DNA of 64,000 nt from Tomitella fengzijianii (GTDB taxonomy: Bacteria; Actinomycetota; Actinomycetes; Mycobacteriales; Mycobacteriaceae): NCBI RefSeq assembly GCF_007559025.1, contig NZ_CP041765.1, positions 2,476,679-2,540,678 of the forward strand, read 5' to 3'. Shown piece by piece: positions 56,075-64,000 of this stretch (position 1 is the first letter of the stretch; each line of letters begins with the position of its first letter). Under the pieces are notes generated by a model. It saw only the letters and a list, made by a program, of their open reading frames with translations. It was not told the DNA's origin and did no database searches. A program made the position numbers and the translations under genes.

Positions 56075-56995
56075 TCAGGTGCCGCTCGGAGCCCGTGGCG
56101 CGAAGTACCGCACCACGCCCTCCTGCACCACGGAGGCCTGTGTGGTGCCGTCCGGGGCGAAGAAGGTTCCCGTGCCCGTGCCCCGCGAGCCCGCCGCCAC
56201 CGGCGACGTGCTGGCGTACAGCAGCCACCGGTCGAATCTGGCCGGCCGATGGAACCACAGCGAATGGTTGAGGGTGGCGGCCAGTACGCGGTCGATGCCC
56301 CAGGACAGGCCGTGCCTGGTGAGGATCGTGTCCAGCACGGTCATGTCCGATGCGTAGGCCAGCAGCGCCGCATGCAGGTGCGGGTCGTCGGGAAACTCCC
56401 CGGCGGGCCGCATCCACACGTGGTTCTCCGTGCGCGCCTCGCCCGTGCCCTTCTGCACCCACGGCGGATCGTGGGCGTAGCGCAGGTCGATCGGATGGAG
56501 CGCACCGGAGAACACGGCCAACGGGTCTTCGTATCCCCGCAGCGCCTCGTCGAACACCGGCAGCCCCTCCGGCGGGGGCACCTGAGGCAGGGCCCGCCCG
56601 TGCTCCAGGCCGTCCGCGGGCCCGGAGAACGCCGCCAGCATCGTGCACACCAGCGCGCCGTCCTGGGTGACGTCCACCCTCCGGTTGGCGAACCCGCGGC
56701 CGTCCCGCAGGCGCGCCACCGTGAAGTCGAGGTCGCGCCGCTTGTCGCCGCCGCGGATGAAGTGCGTCTGTGCGGAGTGCACGTACCGGTCACCGTCGAC
56801 GGTGCGCCCGGCCGCCATCAGTGATTGCGCCAGCAGCTGGCCGCCGAAGGTCCTGCTGAACGTGGTGCGCTCGGGGTGCCTGCCGACGAAGCGCTCCGTG
56901 CCGTCGGGCCCCGCTCCCCCGTCCACGCGCTCGAGGTCCAGCAATTCCAGGACGACGGGCAGATCGTCTTCGCGGCCCGGCGGCGCGGTCACCAC
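56075..56995 (-). CDS. tesB: Acyl-CoA thioesterase II (TesB)
   Basis: 306 residues, double hot-dog fold: FVGRHPERTTFSRTFGGQLLAQSLMAAGRTV with the N-terminal catalytic region, VHSAQTHFIRGGDKRR, and the second domain containing YASDMTVLDTILTRHG and ATLNHSLWFHRPARFDRWLLYASTSPVAAGSRG. Hydrolyses acyl-CoA esters. GTG at 56995, 4 nt after the pyk stop; a second GTG is in the next codon. Pyk-tesB order is the same as Rv1617-Rv1618. Confidence 0.93.
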   Translation of the reverse strand: MVTAPPGREDDLPVVLELLDLERVDGGAGPDGTERFVGRHPERTTFSRTFGGQLLAQSLMAAGRTVDGDRYVHSAQTHFIRGGDKRRDLDFTVARLRDGRGFANRRVDVTQDGALVCTMLAAFSGPADGLEHGRALPQVPPPEGLPVFDEALRGYEDPLAVFSGALHPIDLRYAHDPPWVQKGTGEARTENHVWMRPAGEFPDDPHLHAALLAYASDMTVLDTILTRHGLSWGIDRVLAATLNHSLWFHRPARFDRWLLYASTSPVAAGSRGTGTGTFFAPDGTTQASVVQEGVVRYFAPRAPSGT

Positions 56996-56999
56996 GGGG

Positions 57000-58427
57000 T
57001 CAGCGGTCCTCGGTGCCGATGCGGTGCACGTGCACCATGTTGGTCGAGCCCACCGTGTGCGGCGGCGACCCCGCCACGATCACGACCACGTCGCCCCGCT
57101 CGTAGCGGTCCAGCCCCAGCAGCGCACGGTCCACCTGGTGCATCATCTCGTCGGTCGACTCGACCTTGTCCACCAGCACCGACTCGGTGCCCCACGACAG
57201 CGTCAGCTGGTTGTACACGTCCTGAAGCGGCGTGAAGGCCAGGATGGGGAGCCAGGTGTGCAGGCGGGACACGCGGCGGACGGTGTCGCCGGACTGGGTG
57301 AACGCGGCGAGCGCGGCCACGTCCAGCCGCTCGCCGATCTCGCGGGCGGCGTCGGTGATGACCCCCCGCTTGGTGCGCGGCGCGTGCGTGAGCGGCGGGA
57401 CGTCCACAGAGTCCGCCTCCACCGCCGTGATGATCCGTCCCATCGCCTGCACGGCCTCGACGGGGTACTTGCCGACGGAGGTCTCGCCGGAGAGCATCAC
57501 CGCGTCCGCCCCGTCGAGCACCGCGTTGGCCACATCCGACGCTTCAGCACGGGTGGGCCGGGCGTTCTCGATCATCGAATCGAGCATCTGGGTGGCGACG
57601 ATGACGGGCCGGGCGTTCTCACGCGCCACTTGGATGGCGCGCTTCTGCACCAGCGGCACCTCCTCCATCGGCAGCTCCACGCCCAGATCGCCGCGGGCCA
57701 CCATGACGGCGTCGAAGGCCAGCACGATCGCCTCGAGATCCTCGATGGCCTCGGGCTTCTCCAGCTTGGCGATGACGGGCACGGTGCGCCCCACCCGGTC
57801 CATCACCTCGCGGACCAGGTCGACGTCGGACGGCGAACGCACGAACGACAGCGCGATGAAATCGACGCCCAGGCCCAGCGCGAACTCGCAGTCCGCCACG
57901 TCCTTCTCCGACATCGCGGGCACCGACACGTTCATCCCCGGCAACGACACGCCCTTGTGGTTGCTCACCGGCCCGCCTTCGACCACCCGGCAGACGACGT
58001 CATCGCCGTCGACCTCGGTGACCACCAACGCGACCTTGCCGTCGTCCACCAGCAGCCGGTCCCCCGCCACGGCGTCCTGCGCAAGCCCCTTGTAGGTGGT
58101 GGAGACGCGGTCGTGCGTGCCCTCGACGTCCTCCACCGTGATGCGCACGGTCTCGCCCGTGTTCCACACCGTCGCGCCGTCGGCGAAGCGGCCGAGGCGG
58201 ATCTTGGGTCCCTGCAGATCCGCGAGGATCCCCACCGGGCGGCCGGCCTTCGCCGCCGCCTCGCGCACACGCGTGAACGCGATCTCGTGATCGGCGTGAT
58301 CGCCGTGGCTGAAGTTGAGCCGGGCGACGTTCATCCCGGCCGCGACCAGGGCATCGAGCTGCTCAGTCGAGGAAGTTGCGGGGCCCAGGGTGCAAACAAT
58401 CTTTGCGCGTCGTGTCACATCCACCAC
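57000..58427 (-). CDS. pyk: Pyruvate kinase
   Basis: Phosphoenolpyruvate + ADP to pyruvate + ATP. 475 residues: RAKIVCTLGPATSSTEQL at the start, NVARLNFSHGDHADH, the active-site block VIAKLEKPEAIEDLE (catalytic Lys), MVARGDLGVELPMEEVPLVQK and VATQMLDSMIENARPTRAEASDVANAVLDGADAVMLSGETSVGKYPVEAV; allosteric C domain from ~350. GTG start at 58427. Confidence 0.97.
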   Translation of the reverse strand: MVDVTRRAKIVCTLGPATSSTEQLDALVAAGMNVARLNFSHGDHADHEIAFTRVREAAAKAGRPVGILADLQGPKIRLGRFADGATVWNTGETVRITVEDVEGTHDRVSTTYKGLAQDAVAGDRLLVDDGKVALVVTEVDGDDVVCRVVEGGPVSNHKGVSLPGMNVSVPAMSEKDVADCEFALGLGVDFIALSFVRSPSDVDLVREVMDRVGRTVPVIAKLEKPEAIEDLEAIVLAFDAVMVARGDLGVELPMEEVPLVQKRAIQVARENARPVIVATQMLDSMIENARPTRAEASDVANAVLDGADAVMLSGETSVGKYPVEAVQAMGRIITAVEADSVDVPPLTHAPRTKRGVITDAAREIGERLDVAALAAFTQSGDTVRRVSRLHTWLPILAFTPLQDVYNQLTLSWGTESVLVDKVESTDEMMHQVDRALLGLDRYERGDVVVIVAGSPPHTVGSTNMVHVHRIGTEDR

Positions 58428-58445
58428 CCTAGTGGTTGGCCGCGA

Positions 58446-58491
58446 GCGCCCCGCGACGGCACGACCGGCAGATGACCGTGCGCGGGGGCGC
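58446..58491 (-). terminator. Terminator after the trp-lgt-TM2 operon
   Basis: GCGCCCCGCG (58446-58455) pairs with CGCGGGGGCGC (58481-58491), and the inner ACGG/CCGT arms extend the stem. It begins 4 nt after the TM2 gene stop on the minus strand and is the only strong hairpin in the 67-bp gap before pyk, marking a probable operon end. Confidence 0.6.
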
Positions 58492-58494
58492 CGA

Positions 58495-59460
58495 TCAGTC
58501 GCGCAGCGGGCGGCCCTGGGAGTCCCGCACGTTGCCCATGAGGATGAGGATGCCGTCGATCAACGGCCAGAGCGCACCGATCCCGCACGTGAACACGCTG
58601 ACCAGCAACTGCGCCACGCCCATGCCGTTGTCGCCCAGGTAGAAGCGGCCCGCGCCGGTCCAGCCGACGAAGATCTGCAGCAGCCCGGCCACCAGCTTCT
58701 GTTTGTCCGAGAACGCCTCGCCTGTGACGGGGTGGCGACCGTAGGGCGCCGTCGGATCCGGGGCCCACATGCCCGGCCCGGGCCCGTATCCGGCAGGTCC
58801 GTAACCGGGAGCGCCGTATCCGGCGGGACCGTACCCCGGGGGCGCGTAACCGGGAGCGCCGTATCCGGCGGGGCCGTACTCCCCGCCCGGCGGCGGGGGC
58901 GGCATGCCCGGCGGCGGAGGCGGCATGCCCGGCGGGGGCGTCCCCGGTCCGGGCCCCTCCGCGCCCGCGTCCGCGTCATGGCGGGGCGCGTCGTCCGCGA
59001 TCGGATCCGAGTAGTCCGGCTCCACGTCGTCCGCCTCGGGATCCACGGGCGCCGATTCGGCGGCCTCCACTGCGTCGGCCTCGTAGCGTGCCGTCTCCCC
59101 GTACGAGGTGCCGAAGGGCGTGGCGTCGGACTCGTACAGCGGCGCGCTGCCCCATCCGGGGCCGCTGCCGGCCCCGGCCTGGGTGGTCCAGCCCGGGCCC
59201 GGCGACTCCTTGCGGATGGTCCACGCCTCGTCGGCGTCGTAGCCCGACGCCGATCCGCCGGACTCGGGCCCGCCGGAATCCACGGACTCCTGGCCGAAGG
59301 CGGTGTCGTCGTACGGCGATCCGCGTCGTCCGAGCGAGTCGAGGTCGGCGGTGTCGCCGGAGGCCGGGTCTGCGTCGCCGTACCCGCCGCCGGAACCTCG
59401 GTTGCCGGAGACGCCCGGCGTGTCGTCGTCCGACCGGTCCTGCGGTCCGGTGTCCGTCAT
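58495..59460 (-). CDS. TM2-domain membrane protein with low-complexity N-terminus
   Basis: 321 residues. Residues 1-160 are disordered, rich in Asp/Gly/Ser; 160-235 is Pro/Gly/Tyr-rich with PPPPGMPPPPPG and a run of PGYGPAGYGAPGY-type repeats. The C-terminal TM2 domain (KLVAGLLQIFVGWTGAGRFYLGDNGMGVAQLLVSVFTCGIGALWPLIDGILILMG) has two TM helices with the DxG-containing turn. ATG overlaps the lgt stop as ATGA. TM2 function in bacteria is unknown; coupling to lgt is a hint of envelope association. Confidence 0.9.
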   Translation of the reverse strand: MTDTGPQDRSDDDTPGVSGNRGSGGGYGDADPASGDTADLDSLGRRGSPYDDTAFGQESVDSGGPESGGSASGYDADEAWTIRKESPGPGWTTQAGAGSGPGWGSAPLYESDATPFGTSYGETARYEADAVEAAESAPVDPEADDVEPDYSDPIADDAPRHDADAGAEGPGPGTPPPGMPPPPPGMPPPPPGGEYGPAGYGAPGYAPPGYGPAGYGAPGYGPAGYGPGPGMWAPDPTAPYGRHPVTGEAFSDKQKLVAGLLQIFVGWTGAGRFYLGDNGMGVAQLLVSVFTCGIGALWPLIDGILILMGNVRDSQGRPLRD

Positions 59461-60515
59461 TTCGCACCCCCGTGCGTGTCGACCTCGTCGTTACTGCCCT
59501 GCAGGGTCTCGATGCCTCCACCGCCGGACCCGCCGCCGCCGGACGCCTCGTCGCCGGACGCCTCGTCTCGCCCGTCGTCGTCACTGCCGTCCCCGCCGCC
59601 GGCGGCGTCGGTGCCGGCCGCGCCGGGCTCCGCGGCGATCTCCTCGCGCGCCGCACGCGAAAGGAGGTCGTGCGGGTCCTCCCTGCCGCGCCGCGCCCAC
59701 ATGAAGTAGGCGACGGCGAGTACGAAGATCACAGCCGAGGTGATCGAGTTGATCCGGACGCCGAACACGTGCGTGGCGTGGTCGTCGCGCAGCAGCTCGA
59801 CCCAGAACCGGCCGAAGCAGTAGCCCGCGACGTACAGCGCGAACAGCCTGCCGTGGCCGATCACGAACCTGCGGTCGATCCACACCAGCGCGATCACGAC
59901 CAGAACATTCCAGATGAGCTCGTAGAGGAAGGTCGGCTGCACCACGGCGATCACGTTTCCGTTGGAGACGCCGTCGAGCATGTCGATGTGCCCGTCACGC
60001 ACCCGCTCAGTGATCTCCAGCCCCCAGGGCATGGAGGTGGCGCGCCCGTACAGTTCCTCGTTGAAGTAGTTGCCGAGCCGCCCGATCCCCTGCGCCAGCA
60101 GGATGCCCGGCGCGATGGCGTCGCCGAACGCCGGCAGCGGGATCCCGCGCACCCGGCACCCGATCCACGCGCCCAGCGCGCCGAGCGCCACCGCACCCCA
60201 GATGCCGAGCCCGCCGTCCCATATCTTGAGCGCGTCGATGGGCTGCGCGGTGGCGTCCGCGCCGAAGTAGGTGCTCCAGTCCGTCAGCACGTGGTAAAGA
60301 CGACCGCCGATGAGCCCGAACGGCACCGCCCAGATGGCGATGTCGAACACCGTGCCCTTCTCGCCGCCGCGGGCGACCCACCGGCGGTCGCCCCACACGA
60401 TGGCGATGATGATGCCGACGATGATGCAGACGGCGTAGGCACGGATGGCGACGGGGCCGATGTACCAGACGCCCTGCGGCGGACTGGGGAATGAAGCGAG
60501 GAGGGTTGTCGTCAC
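59457..60515 (-). CDS. lgt: Prolipoprotein diacylglyceryl transferase
   Basis: Transfers diacylglycerol from phosphatidylglycerol to the lipobox Cys, first step of lipoprotein maturation. 352 residues, about seven TM helices; Lgt signature GRLGNYFNEELYGRATSMPWGLEI plus WDGGLGIWG, HVLTDWSTYFG and GYCFGRFWVELLRDDHA. Long acidic and Gly/Ser-rich cytosolic tail after residue ~270, common in actinobacteria. GTG overlaps the trpA stop (GTGA). Confidence 0.96.
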   Translation of the reverse strand: MTTTLLASFPSPPQGVWYIGPVAIRAYAVCIIVGIIIAIVWGDRRWVARGGEKGTVFDIAIWAVPFGLIGGRLYHVLTDWSTYFGADATAQPIDALKIWDGGLGIWGAVALGALGAWIGCRVRGIPLPAFGDAIAPGILLAQGIGRLGNYFNEELYGRATSMPWGLEITERVRDGHIDMLDGVSNGNVIAVVQPTFLYELIWNVLVVIALVWIDRRFVIGHGRLFALYVAGYCFGRFWVELLRDDHATHVFGVRINSITSAVIFVLAVAYFMWARRGREDPHDLLSRAAREEIAAEPGAAGTDAAGGGDGSDDDGRDEASGDEASGGGGSGGGGIETLQGSNDEVDTHGGAK

Positions 60516-61309
60516 GGTGCCACGGTAGCCGAACGAACGCCCTCGGCGAGTTCACGCGTGAGCGCCTCCACCGACGCCGGCCCCTCCGGGACGCGCGCCA
60601 CCAGGGCCGAACCGACGATGACGGCGTCGGCGAATCCGGCGATCTGCGCGGCCTGTTCCCTGGACCGCACGCCGAGCCCCACACCGACGGGGATGTCCGA
60701 GTGCTCCTTGACCCGGGCGACGAGCTCAGGGGCGGCCGTCGACACCGCGTCGCGCGCGCCGGTGACCCCCATGGTGGAGGTGGCGTAGACGAAACCGCGG
60801 CTGGCTTCGACGGTGCGCACCAGGCGTTCCTCCGTGGACGAGGGCGCCACGAGGAAGGTGCGCCCCAGCCGGTGAGCGTCGGACGCCGCGATCCACTCCG
60901 CCGCTTCGTCGGGGATCAGGTCGGGCGTGATCATGCCGAGCCCGCCGGCCGACGCCAGATCCCGTGCAAAGGCATCGACGCCGTAGTGCAGCACCAGATT
61001 CCAGTAGGTCATCACGACCGCGTTGCCGCCCGCCGCGACGATCTTCTCGATCACGCGCAGGGTGTCCCGGACGCGGAAGCCCGCGTCCAGCGCAGTGGTG
61101 GCCGCCTGCTGGATCGTCGGTCCGTCCATGACCGGATCCGAGTACGGCACGCCCACCTCGATCAGGTCGGTCCCGCCGTCGATGAGCGCGCGGAACGCGT
61201 CCACGGATCCGTCCACTGTGGGATATCCGGCGGGGAGGTAGCTCACCAACGCCGCCCTGCTCTCCGCCCGGCACGTCTCGAACATGCCGCGCAGCTTCGC
61301 CTCGCTCAC
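60512..61309 (-). CDS. trpA: Tryptophan synthase alpha chain
   Basis: Cleaves indole-3-glycerol phosphate and passes indole to TrpB. 265 residues from GTG 61309, overlapping trpB (GTGA). Catalytic Glu and Asp regions: [49 protein letters not shown], and [29 protein letters not shown] and [10 protein letters not shown] close to the phosphate site. Confidence 0.97.
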   Translation of the reverse strand: MSEAKLRGMFETCRAESRAALVSYLPAGYPTVDGSVDAFRALIDGGTDLIEVGVPYSDPVMDGPTIQQAATTALDAGFRVRDTLRVIEKIVAAGGNAVVMTYWNLVLHYGVDAFARDLASAGGLGMITPDLIPDEAAEWIAASDAHRLGRTFLVAPSSTEERLVRTVEASRGFVYATSTMGVTGARDAVSTAAPELVARVKEHSDIPVGVGLGVRSREQAAQIAGFADAVIVGSALVARVPEGPASVEALTRELAEGVRSATVAP

Positions 61310-62670
61310 TTCGCCCCTCCCTGCGCGGCACCCGCCGCGTCGTCCGTTGCGGCACTGTCCGTTGCGGCACTGTCCGTTGCGGCGTCCCCGCCGCCATCGC
61401 CCTCGGCGGGGAGCAGGCCGAACCAGCGCGCCGCCGTGTCCACGTCCTTGTCGCCGCGCCCGGAGATGTTGACGAGAACGGTCGCGTCCGGCCCCAGCTC
61501 GCGGCCGAGCACGAGCGCTCCGGCCACCGCGTGGGCGGACTCGATGGCGGGGATGATGCCCTCGGACTCCGAGAGGATCCGGAAGGCGTCCATGGCCTCG
61601 GCGTCCGTGACCGGCCGGTACTCCGCCCTTCCGGTGTCGTTGAGCAGCGAATGCTCCGGGCCCACGCCCGGGTAGTCGAGCCCGGCGGAGATCGAATGCG
61701 ACTCGATGGTCTGGCCGTCGTCGTCCTGCAGCAGATAGGAGAACGCGCCGTGCAGGGCGCCCGGCGACCCGCCGGTGATCGTCGACGCGTGTCGGCCGGT
61801 CTCGACCCCGTCGCCGCCGGCCTCGAGGCCGACGAGCCTGACGGCGGGGTCGTCGAGGAACGCGTGGAAAATGCCGATGGCGTTGGACCCGCCGCCCACG
61901 CAGGCCGCCACCGCGTCCGGCAGCCGGCCGGTCATCTCCAGGACCTGTGCGCGCGCCTCGAGGCCGATGATGCGCTGGAAGTCCCGCACCATCACGGGGA
62001 ACGGGTGCGGCCCGGCGACGGTGCCGAAGCAGTAGTAGGTGTCGTGCGCGTTGGTGACCCAGTCGCGCAGCGCCTCGTTGATCGCGTCCTTGAGGGTGCG
62101 GGAGCCGGTGAGCGCCGGGACGACCTCCGCGCCCAGCAGTCGCATGCGTGCGACGTTCAGCGCCTGGCGCTCGGTGTCCACCTCGCCCATGTAGACGACG
62201 CACGTGAGCCCCAGCAGCGCGCACGCGGTGGCGGTGGCCACGCCGTGCTGACCCGCGCCGGTCTCGGCGATCACGCGCGTCTTGCCCATCCGCTGCGCCA
62301 GCAGCGCCTGGCCCAGCACGTTGTTGATCTTGTGCGAGCCCGTGTGGTTGAGGTCCTCCCGCTTGAGCAGCATCCGGGCGCCGCCCGCGTGCTCCGAGAG
62401 CCGCCGCGCGTCGTACACCGGCGACGGGCGCCCGGTGTAGTGGCGCTGGAGCCGGTCCAGCTCGGCGAGGAAATCGGGATCGAGGCGGGCCTTGCCGTAC
62501 TCGGCGGTGACCTCCTCGATGACGGCCATCAGGGCCTCGGGCACGAACCGCCCGCCGTACGCGCCGAAGTGTCCGCCATCGTCGGGCTCGTGCGTGGTGC
62601 CGGCGAGTCCGGCGCTGGTCTGCGGCACATCCGTTCCGCGGCCGTCGAAAGTGCGATCGTCGAAAGTCAC
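61306..62670 (-). CDS. trpB: Tryptophan synthase beta chain
   Basis: PLP enzyme condensing indole with serine. 454 residues. Schiff-base Lys in [74 protein letters not shown] phosphate loop and [20 protein letters not shown]. An ~30-residue extra tail carries repeats of ATDSA (15-bp DNA repeats at 61337-61384). GTG 62670 lies 6 nt after CATACT, hinting at a secondary leaderless promoter. Gap of 73 bp from trpC. Confidence 0.97.
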   Translation of the reverse strand: MTFDDRTFDGRGTDVPQTSAGLAGTTHEPDDGGHFGAYGGRFVPEALMAVIEEVTAEYGKARLDPDFLAELDRLQRHYTGRPSPVYDARRLSEHAGGARMLLKREDLNHTGSHKINNVLGQALLAQRMGKTRVIAETGAGQHGVATATACALLGLTCVVYMGEVDTERQALNVARMRLLGAEVVPALTGSRTLKDAINEALRDWVTNAHDTYYCFGTVAGPHPFPVMVRDFQRIIGLEARAQVLEMTGRLPDAVAACVGGGSNAIGIFHAFLDDPAVRLVGLEAGGDGVETGRHASTITGGSPGALHGAFSYLLQDDDGQTIESHSISAGLDYPGVGPEHSLLNDTGRAEYRPVTDAEAMDAFRILSESEGIIPAIESAHAVAGALVLGRELGPDATVLVNISGRGDKDVDTAARWFGLLPAEGDGGGDAATDSAATDSAATDDAAGAAQGGAK

Positions 62671-62743
62671 GCCCCAAGTATGCCTGCGGCCCCCGACACA
62701 CCACCGGGAGGGATGAGCGGCGCCGCCCGGGCGGCGCCGAACG

Positions 62744-63553
62744 TCACCGCGCGGGCTTGGGGCACGACGGGTGGGACCCCGCGGCGACCAGGTCCGACAC
62801 CATCACGCGCGGGTCGCCGGCCGTCACCAGCCCCTCGCCCACCAGTACCGCGTCCGCACCGGCCCCGGCGTAGGCCATCAGATCGGCGGGGCCGCGCACG
62901 CCGGACTCCGCGATCTTGACGACCTCCGGCGGCAGCCCCGGCGCGATCCGGGAGAAGTTGTCGCGGTCCACCTCGAGCGTCTTCAGGTCACGGGCGTTGA
63001 CCCCGATCACCGTGGCGCCCGCCTCCAGCGCGCGATCCGCCTCCTCGGTGGTGTGCACCTCCACCAGGGCGGTCATCCCCAGCGACTCGGTCCTGTCCAG
63101 GAGCGCCGTGAGCGTGCTCTGGTCCAGCGCGGCGACGATGAGCAGGATGATGTCCGCGCCGTGCGCACGCGCCTCGTGGATCTGATACGGGCCGACGACG
63201 AAATCCTTGCGCAGCACCGGCACCGAGACCGCCCTGCGCACCGCGTCGAGGTCTGCGAGGGAGCCGTGGAAACGCCGCTCCTCGGTGAGCACGCTGATGG
63301 CGTGCGCGCCGCCGTCCGCGTACGCCGCGGCGAGCTCCGCGGGATCGCCGATGTCCGCCAGCGCTCCCCGCGACGGGCTCGCCCGCTTGACCTCCGCGAT
63401 CACCGAGATCCCGTCACCACGCAGCACCGCGGCCGCATCGAGCGGGGCGGGTGCCCGGCGCGCCAGCTCCTTGACGGCCTGCAGATCACGCTGCGCCTGA
63501 CGTGCCGCCACGTCCTGGCGTACTCCGTCGATGATCGAGTCGAGAACACTCAT
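62744..63553 (-). CDS. trpC: Indole-3-glycerol phosphate synthase
   Basis: Closes the pyrrole ring of the indole precursor. 269 residues from ATG 63553, TIM barrel: [108 protein letters not shown], and [25 protein letters not shown]. The frame has a further ATG at 63574; ribosome-binding GAAGGGAT favours neither strongly. Confidence 0.96.
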   Translation of the reverse strand: MSVLDSIIDGVRQDVAARQAQRDLQAVKELARRAPAPLDAAAVLRGDGISVIAEVKRASPSRGALADIGDPAELAAAYADGGAHAISVLTEERRFHGSLADLDAVRRAVSVPVLRKDFVVGPYQIHEARAHGADIILLIVAALDQSTLTALLDRTESLGMTALVEVHTTEEADRALEAGATVIGVNARDLKTLEVDRDNFSRIAPGLPPEVVKIAESGVRGPADLMAYAGAGADAVLVGEGLVTAGDPRVMVSDLVAAGSHPSCPKPAR

Positions 63554-63693
63554 GGTGGCCGCATCCCTTCGCACTGACCGTCATCCCGCGCCCCGGCGCT
63601 CCCCGCCGCCGCGGCGCCACTGCGGCTCAGACTAGCCATCGGCCCCCACTCCGCCCGCCCCGGGGTGGTGACGTGGATCGCCGACGACGGCGG

Positions 63694-64000
63694 TCAGCGC
63701 GGCGCGTCTCCGCCGGGCCCGGCGGCGTCCCCGGCCCCGCCCGCGGGATCCTCGTCATCGGTGGGGTCCGCGCCCGAGTCGAGCGCCTCCCACATCAGCC
63801 GCTGCGTCATGTCGTCGTCCGCGCCGCCCCCCGCGGACGCGCCCTGCCCGGCACCGGCCGGCCCCTTCGCACGGTCACGCCGTGCAGCCATGGCCTTGGC
63901 CACCGAATCGCGCCGGGCGGCGGGCGTCTCGTACTTCGACGGCAGCTCCCGCCGCGGCCGCGGGCGCACCACCATCAGCAGGCCCGCGGCGGCGGCGAGG
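63694..64000 (-). CDS. Trp-associated membrane protein, C-terminal part (5' end outside window)
   Basis: About 101 residues visible; the frame is open to the right edge. The end of a TM helix (LAAAAGLLMVVRPR) is followed by a basic stretch (PSKYETPAARRDSVAKAMAARRDRAKG) and a tail containing TQRLMWEALDSGADPTDDED. The WxALDxGxDPT ending matches the Trp-operon conserved membrane protein (TIGR02234-like, Rv1610 position) that lies between trpE and trpC in Mycobacteriales. Function unknown. 140 bp upstream of trpC. Confidence 0.82.
   Translation of the reverse strand, partial: LAAAAGLLMVVRPRPRRELPSKYETPAARRDSVAKAMAARRDRAKGPAGAGQGASAGGGADDDMTQRLMWEALDSGADPTDDEDPAGGAGDAAGPGGDAPR

Noticed and set aside
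53172-56357. 1061-codon plus-strand frame across the flavoprotein, ctaA and tesB
   Set aside because: It is the shadow of three recognisable minus-strand genes and shows no domain.

Overview
The window is a high-GC (about 70%) actinobacterial chromosome segment, most likely from a Mycobacteriales genus such as Gordonia, Tomitella, Dietzia or Rhodococcus; the genus cannot be settled from this sequence. The main argument is gene order. The blocks trpC-trpB-trpA-lgt, pyk-tesB, pdtaR, polA, rpsA-coaE, uvrB, universal stress protein, MBL hydrolase, uvrA, infC-rpmI-rplT-tsnR-pheS-pheT and argC-J-B-D-F-R-G-H follow the same order as M. tuberculosis Rv1610-Rv1659, with lineage-specific genes inserted between them. 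GTG and TTG starts, 4-bp start/stop overlaps and leaderless-looking promoters (TAnnnT about 6-7 nt before the start codon) also fit this order. I see no insertion sequence, phage, CRISPR array or plasmid origin.

Layout. 1-1535: the 5' part of a fused PHA-synthase-like hydrolase / AMP-ligase gene, cut by the window edge. 1645-10438: the complete arginine operon on the minus strand, read from argC to argH, with a promoter and probable ArgR operator in front of argC. 10506-16569: phenylalanyl-tRNA synthetase (pheS, pheT), an rRNA methyltransferase, L20, L35 and IF3; IF3 starts at an ATC codon. 16975-20796: a DUF1844 protein and a MacB/FtsX-type ABC exporter. 20810-31545: uvrA, an MBL hydrolase, a DoxX-like protein with 11-residue repeats, a HelD/HelR-type RNA polymerase motor ATPase with a small lipoprotein, a universal stress protein and uvrB.

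31611-37365: an unrecognised 442-residue protein, a DUF402 protein, coaE, rpsA and a methyltransferase; the rpsA upstream region carries an unusual 4 x 12 bp tandem repeat. 37386-46872: a polar amino-acid ABC importer, a patatin-like protein, the plsB/plsC phospholipid acyltransferase pair and a methionine/alanine importer metP with its 36-residue partner metS. 46963-53107: polA, pdtaR, a tRNA-Leu(CAA) with a short variable arm, a secreted protein of unknown function, an ArfB-like ribosome-rescue hydrolase, a GlsB-type membrane protein and a methyltransferase. 53211-64000: a KstD-like flavoprotein, ctaA, tesB, pyk, a TM2-domain protein, lgt, trpA, trpB, trpC and the end of the Trp-associated membrane protein gene.

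Most of the window is housekeeping: amino-acid synthesis (Arg, Trp), translation, excision repair, phospholipid synthesis and glycolysis. No complete unknown multigene system is evident. The items most worth a second look are the rpsA upstream repeat array, the class I-shaped tRNA-Leu(CAA), the hendecad-repeat DoxX protein next to HelR, the pheS-pheT spacer repeats, the unrecognised gene upstream of uvrB and the PhaC-like/AMP-ligase fusion.
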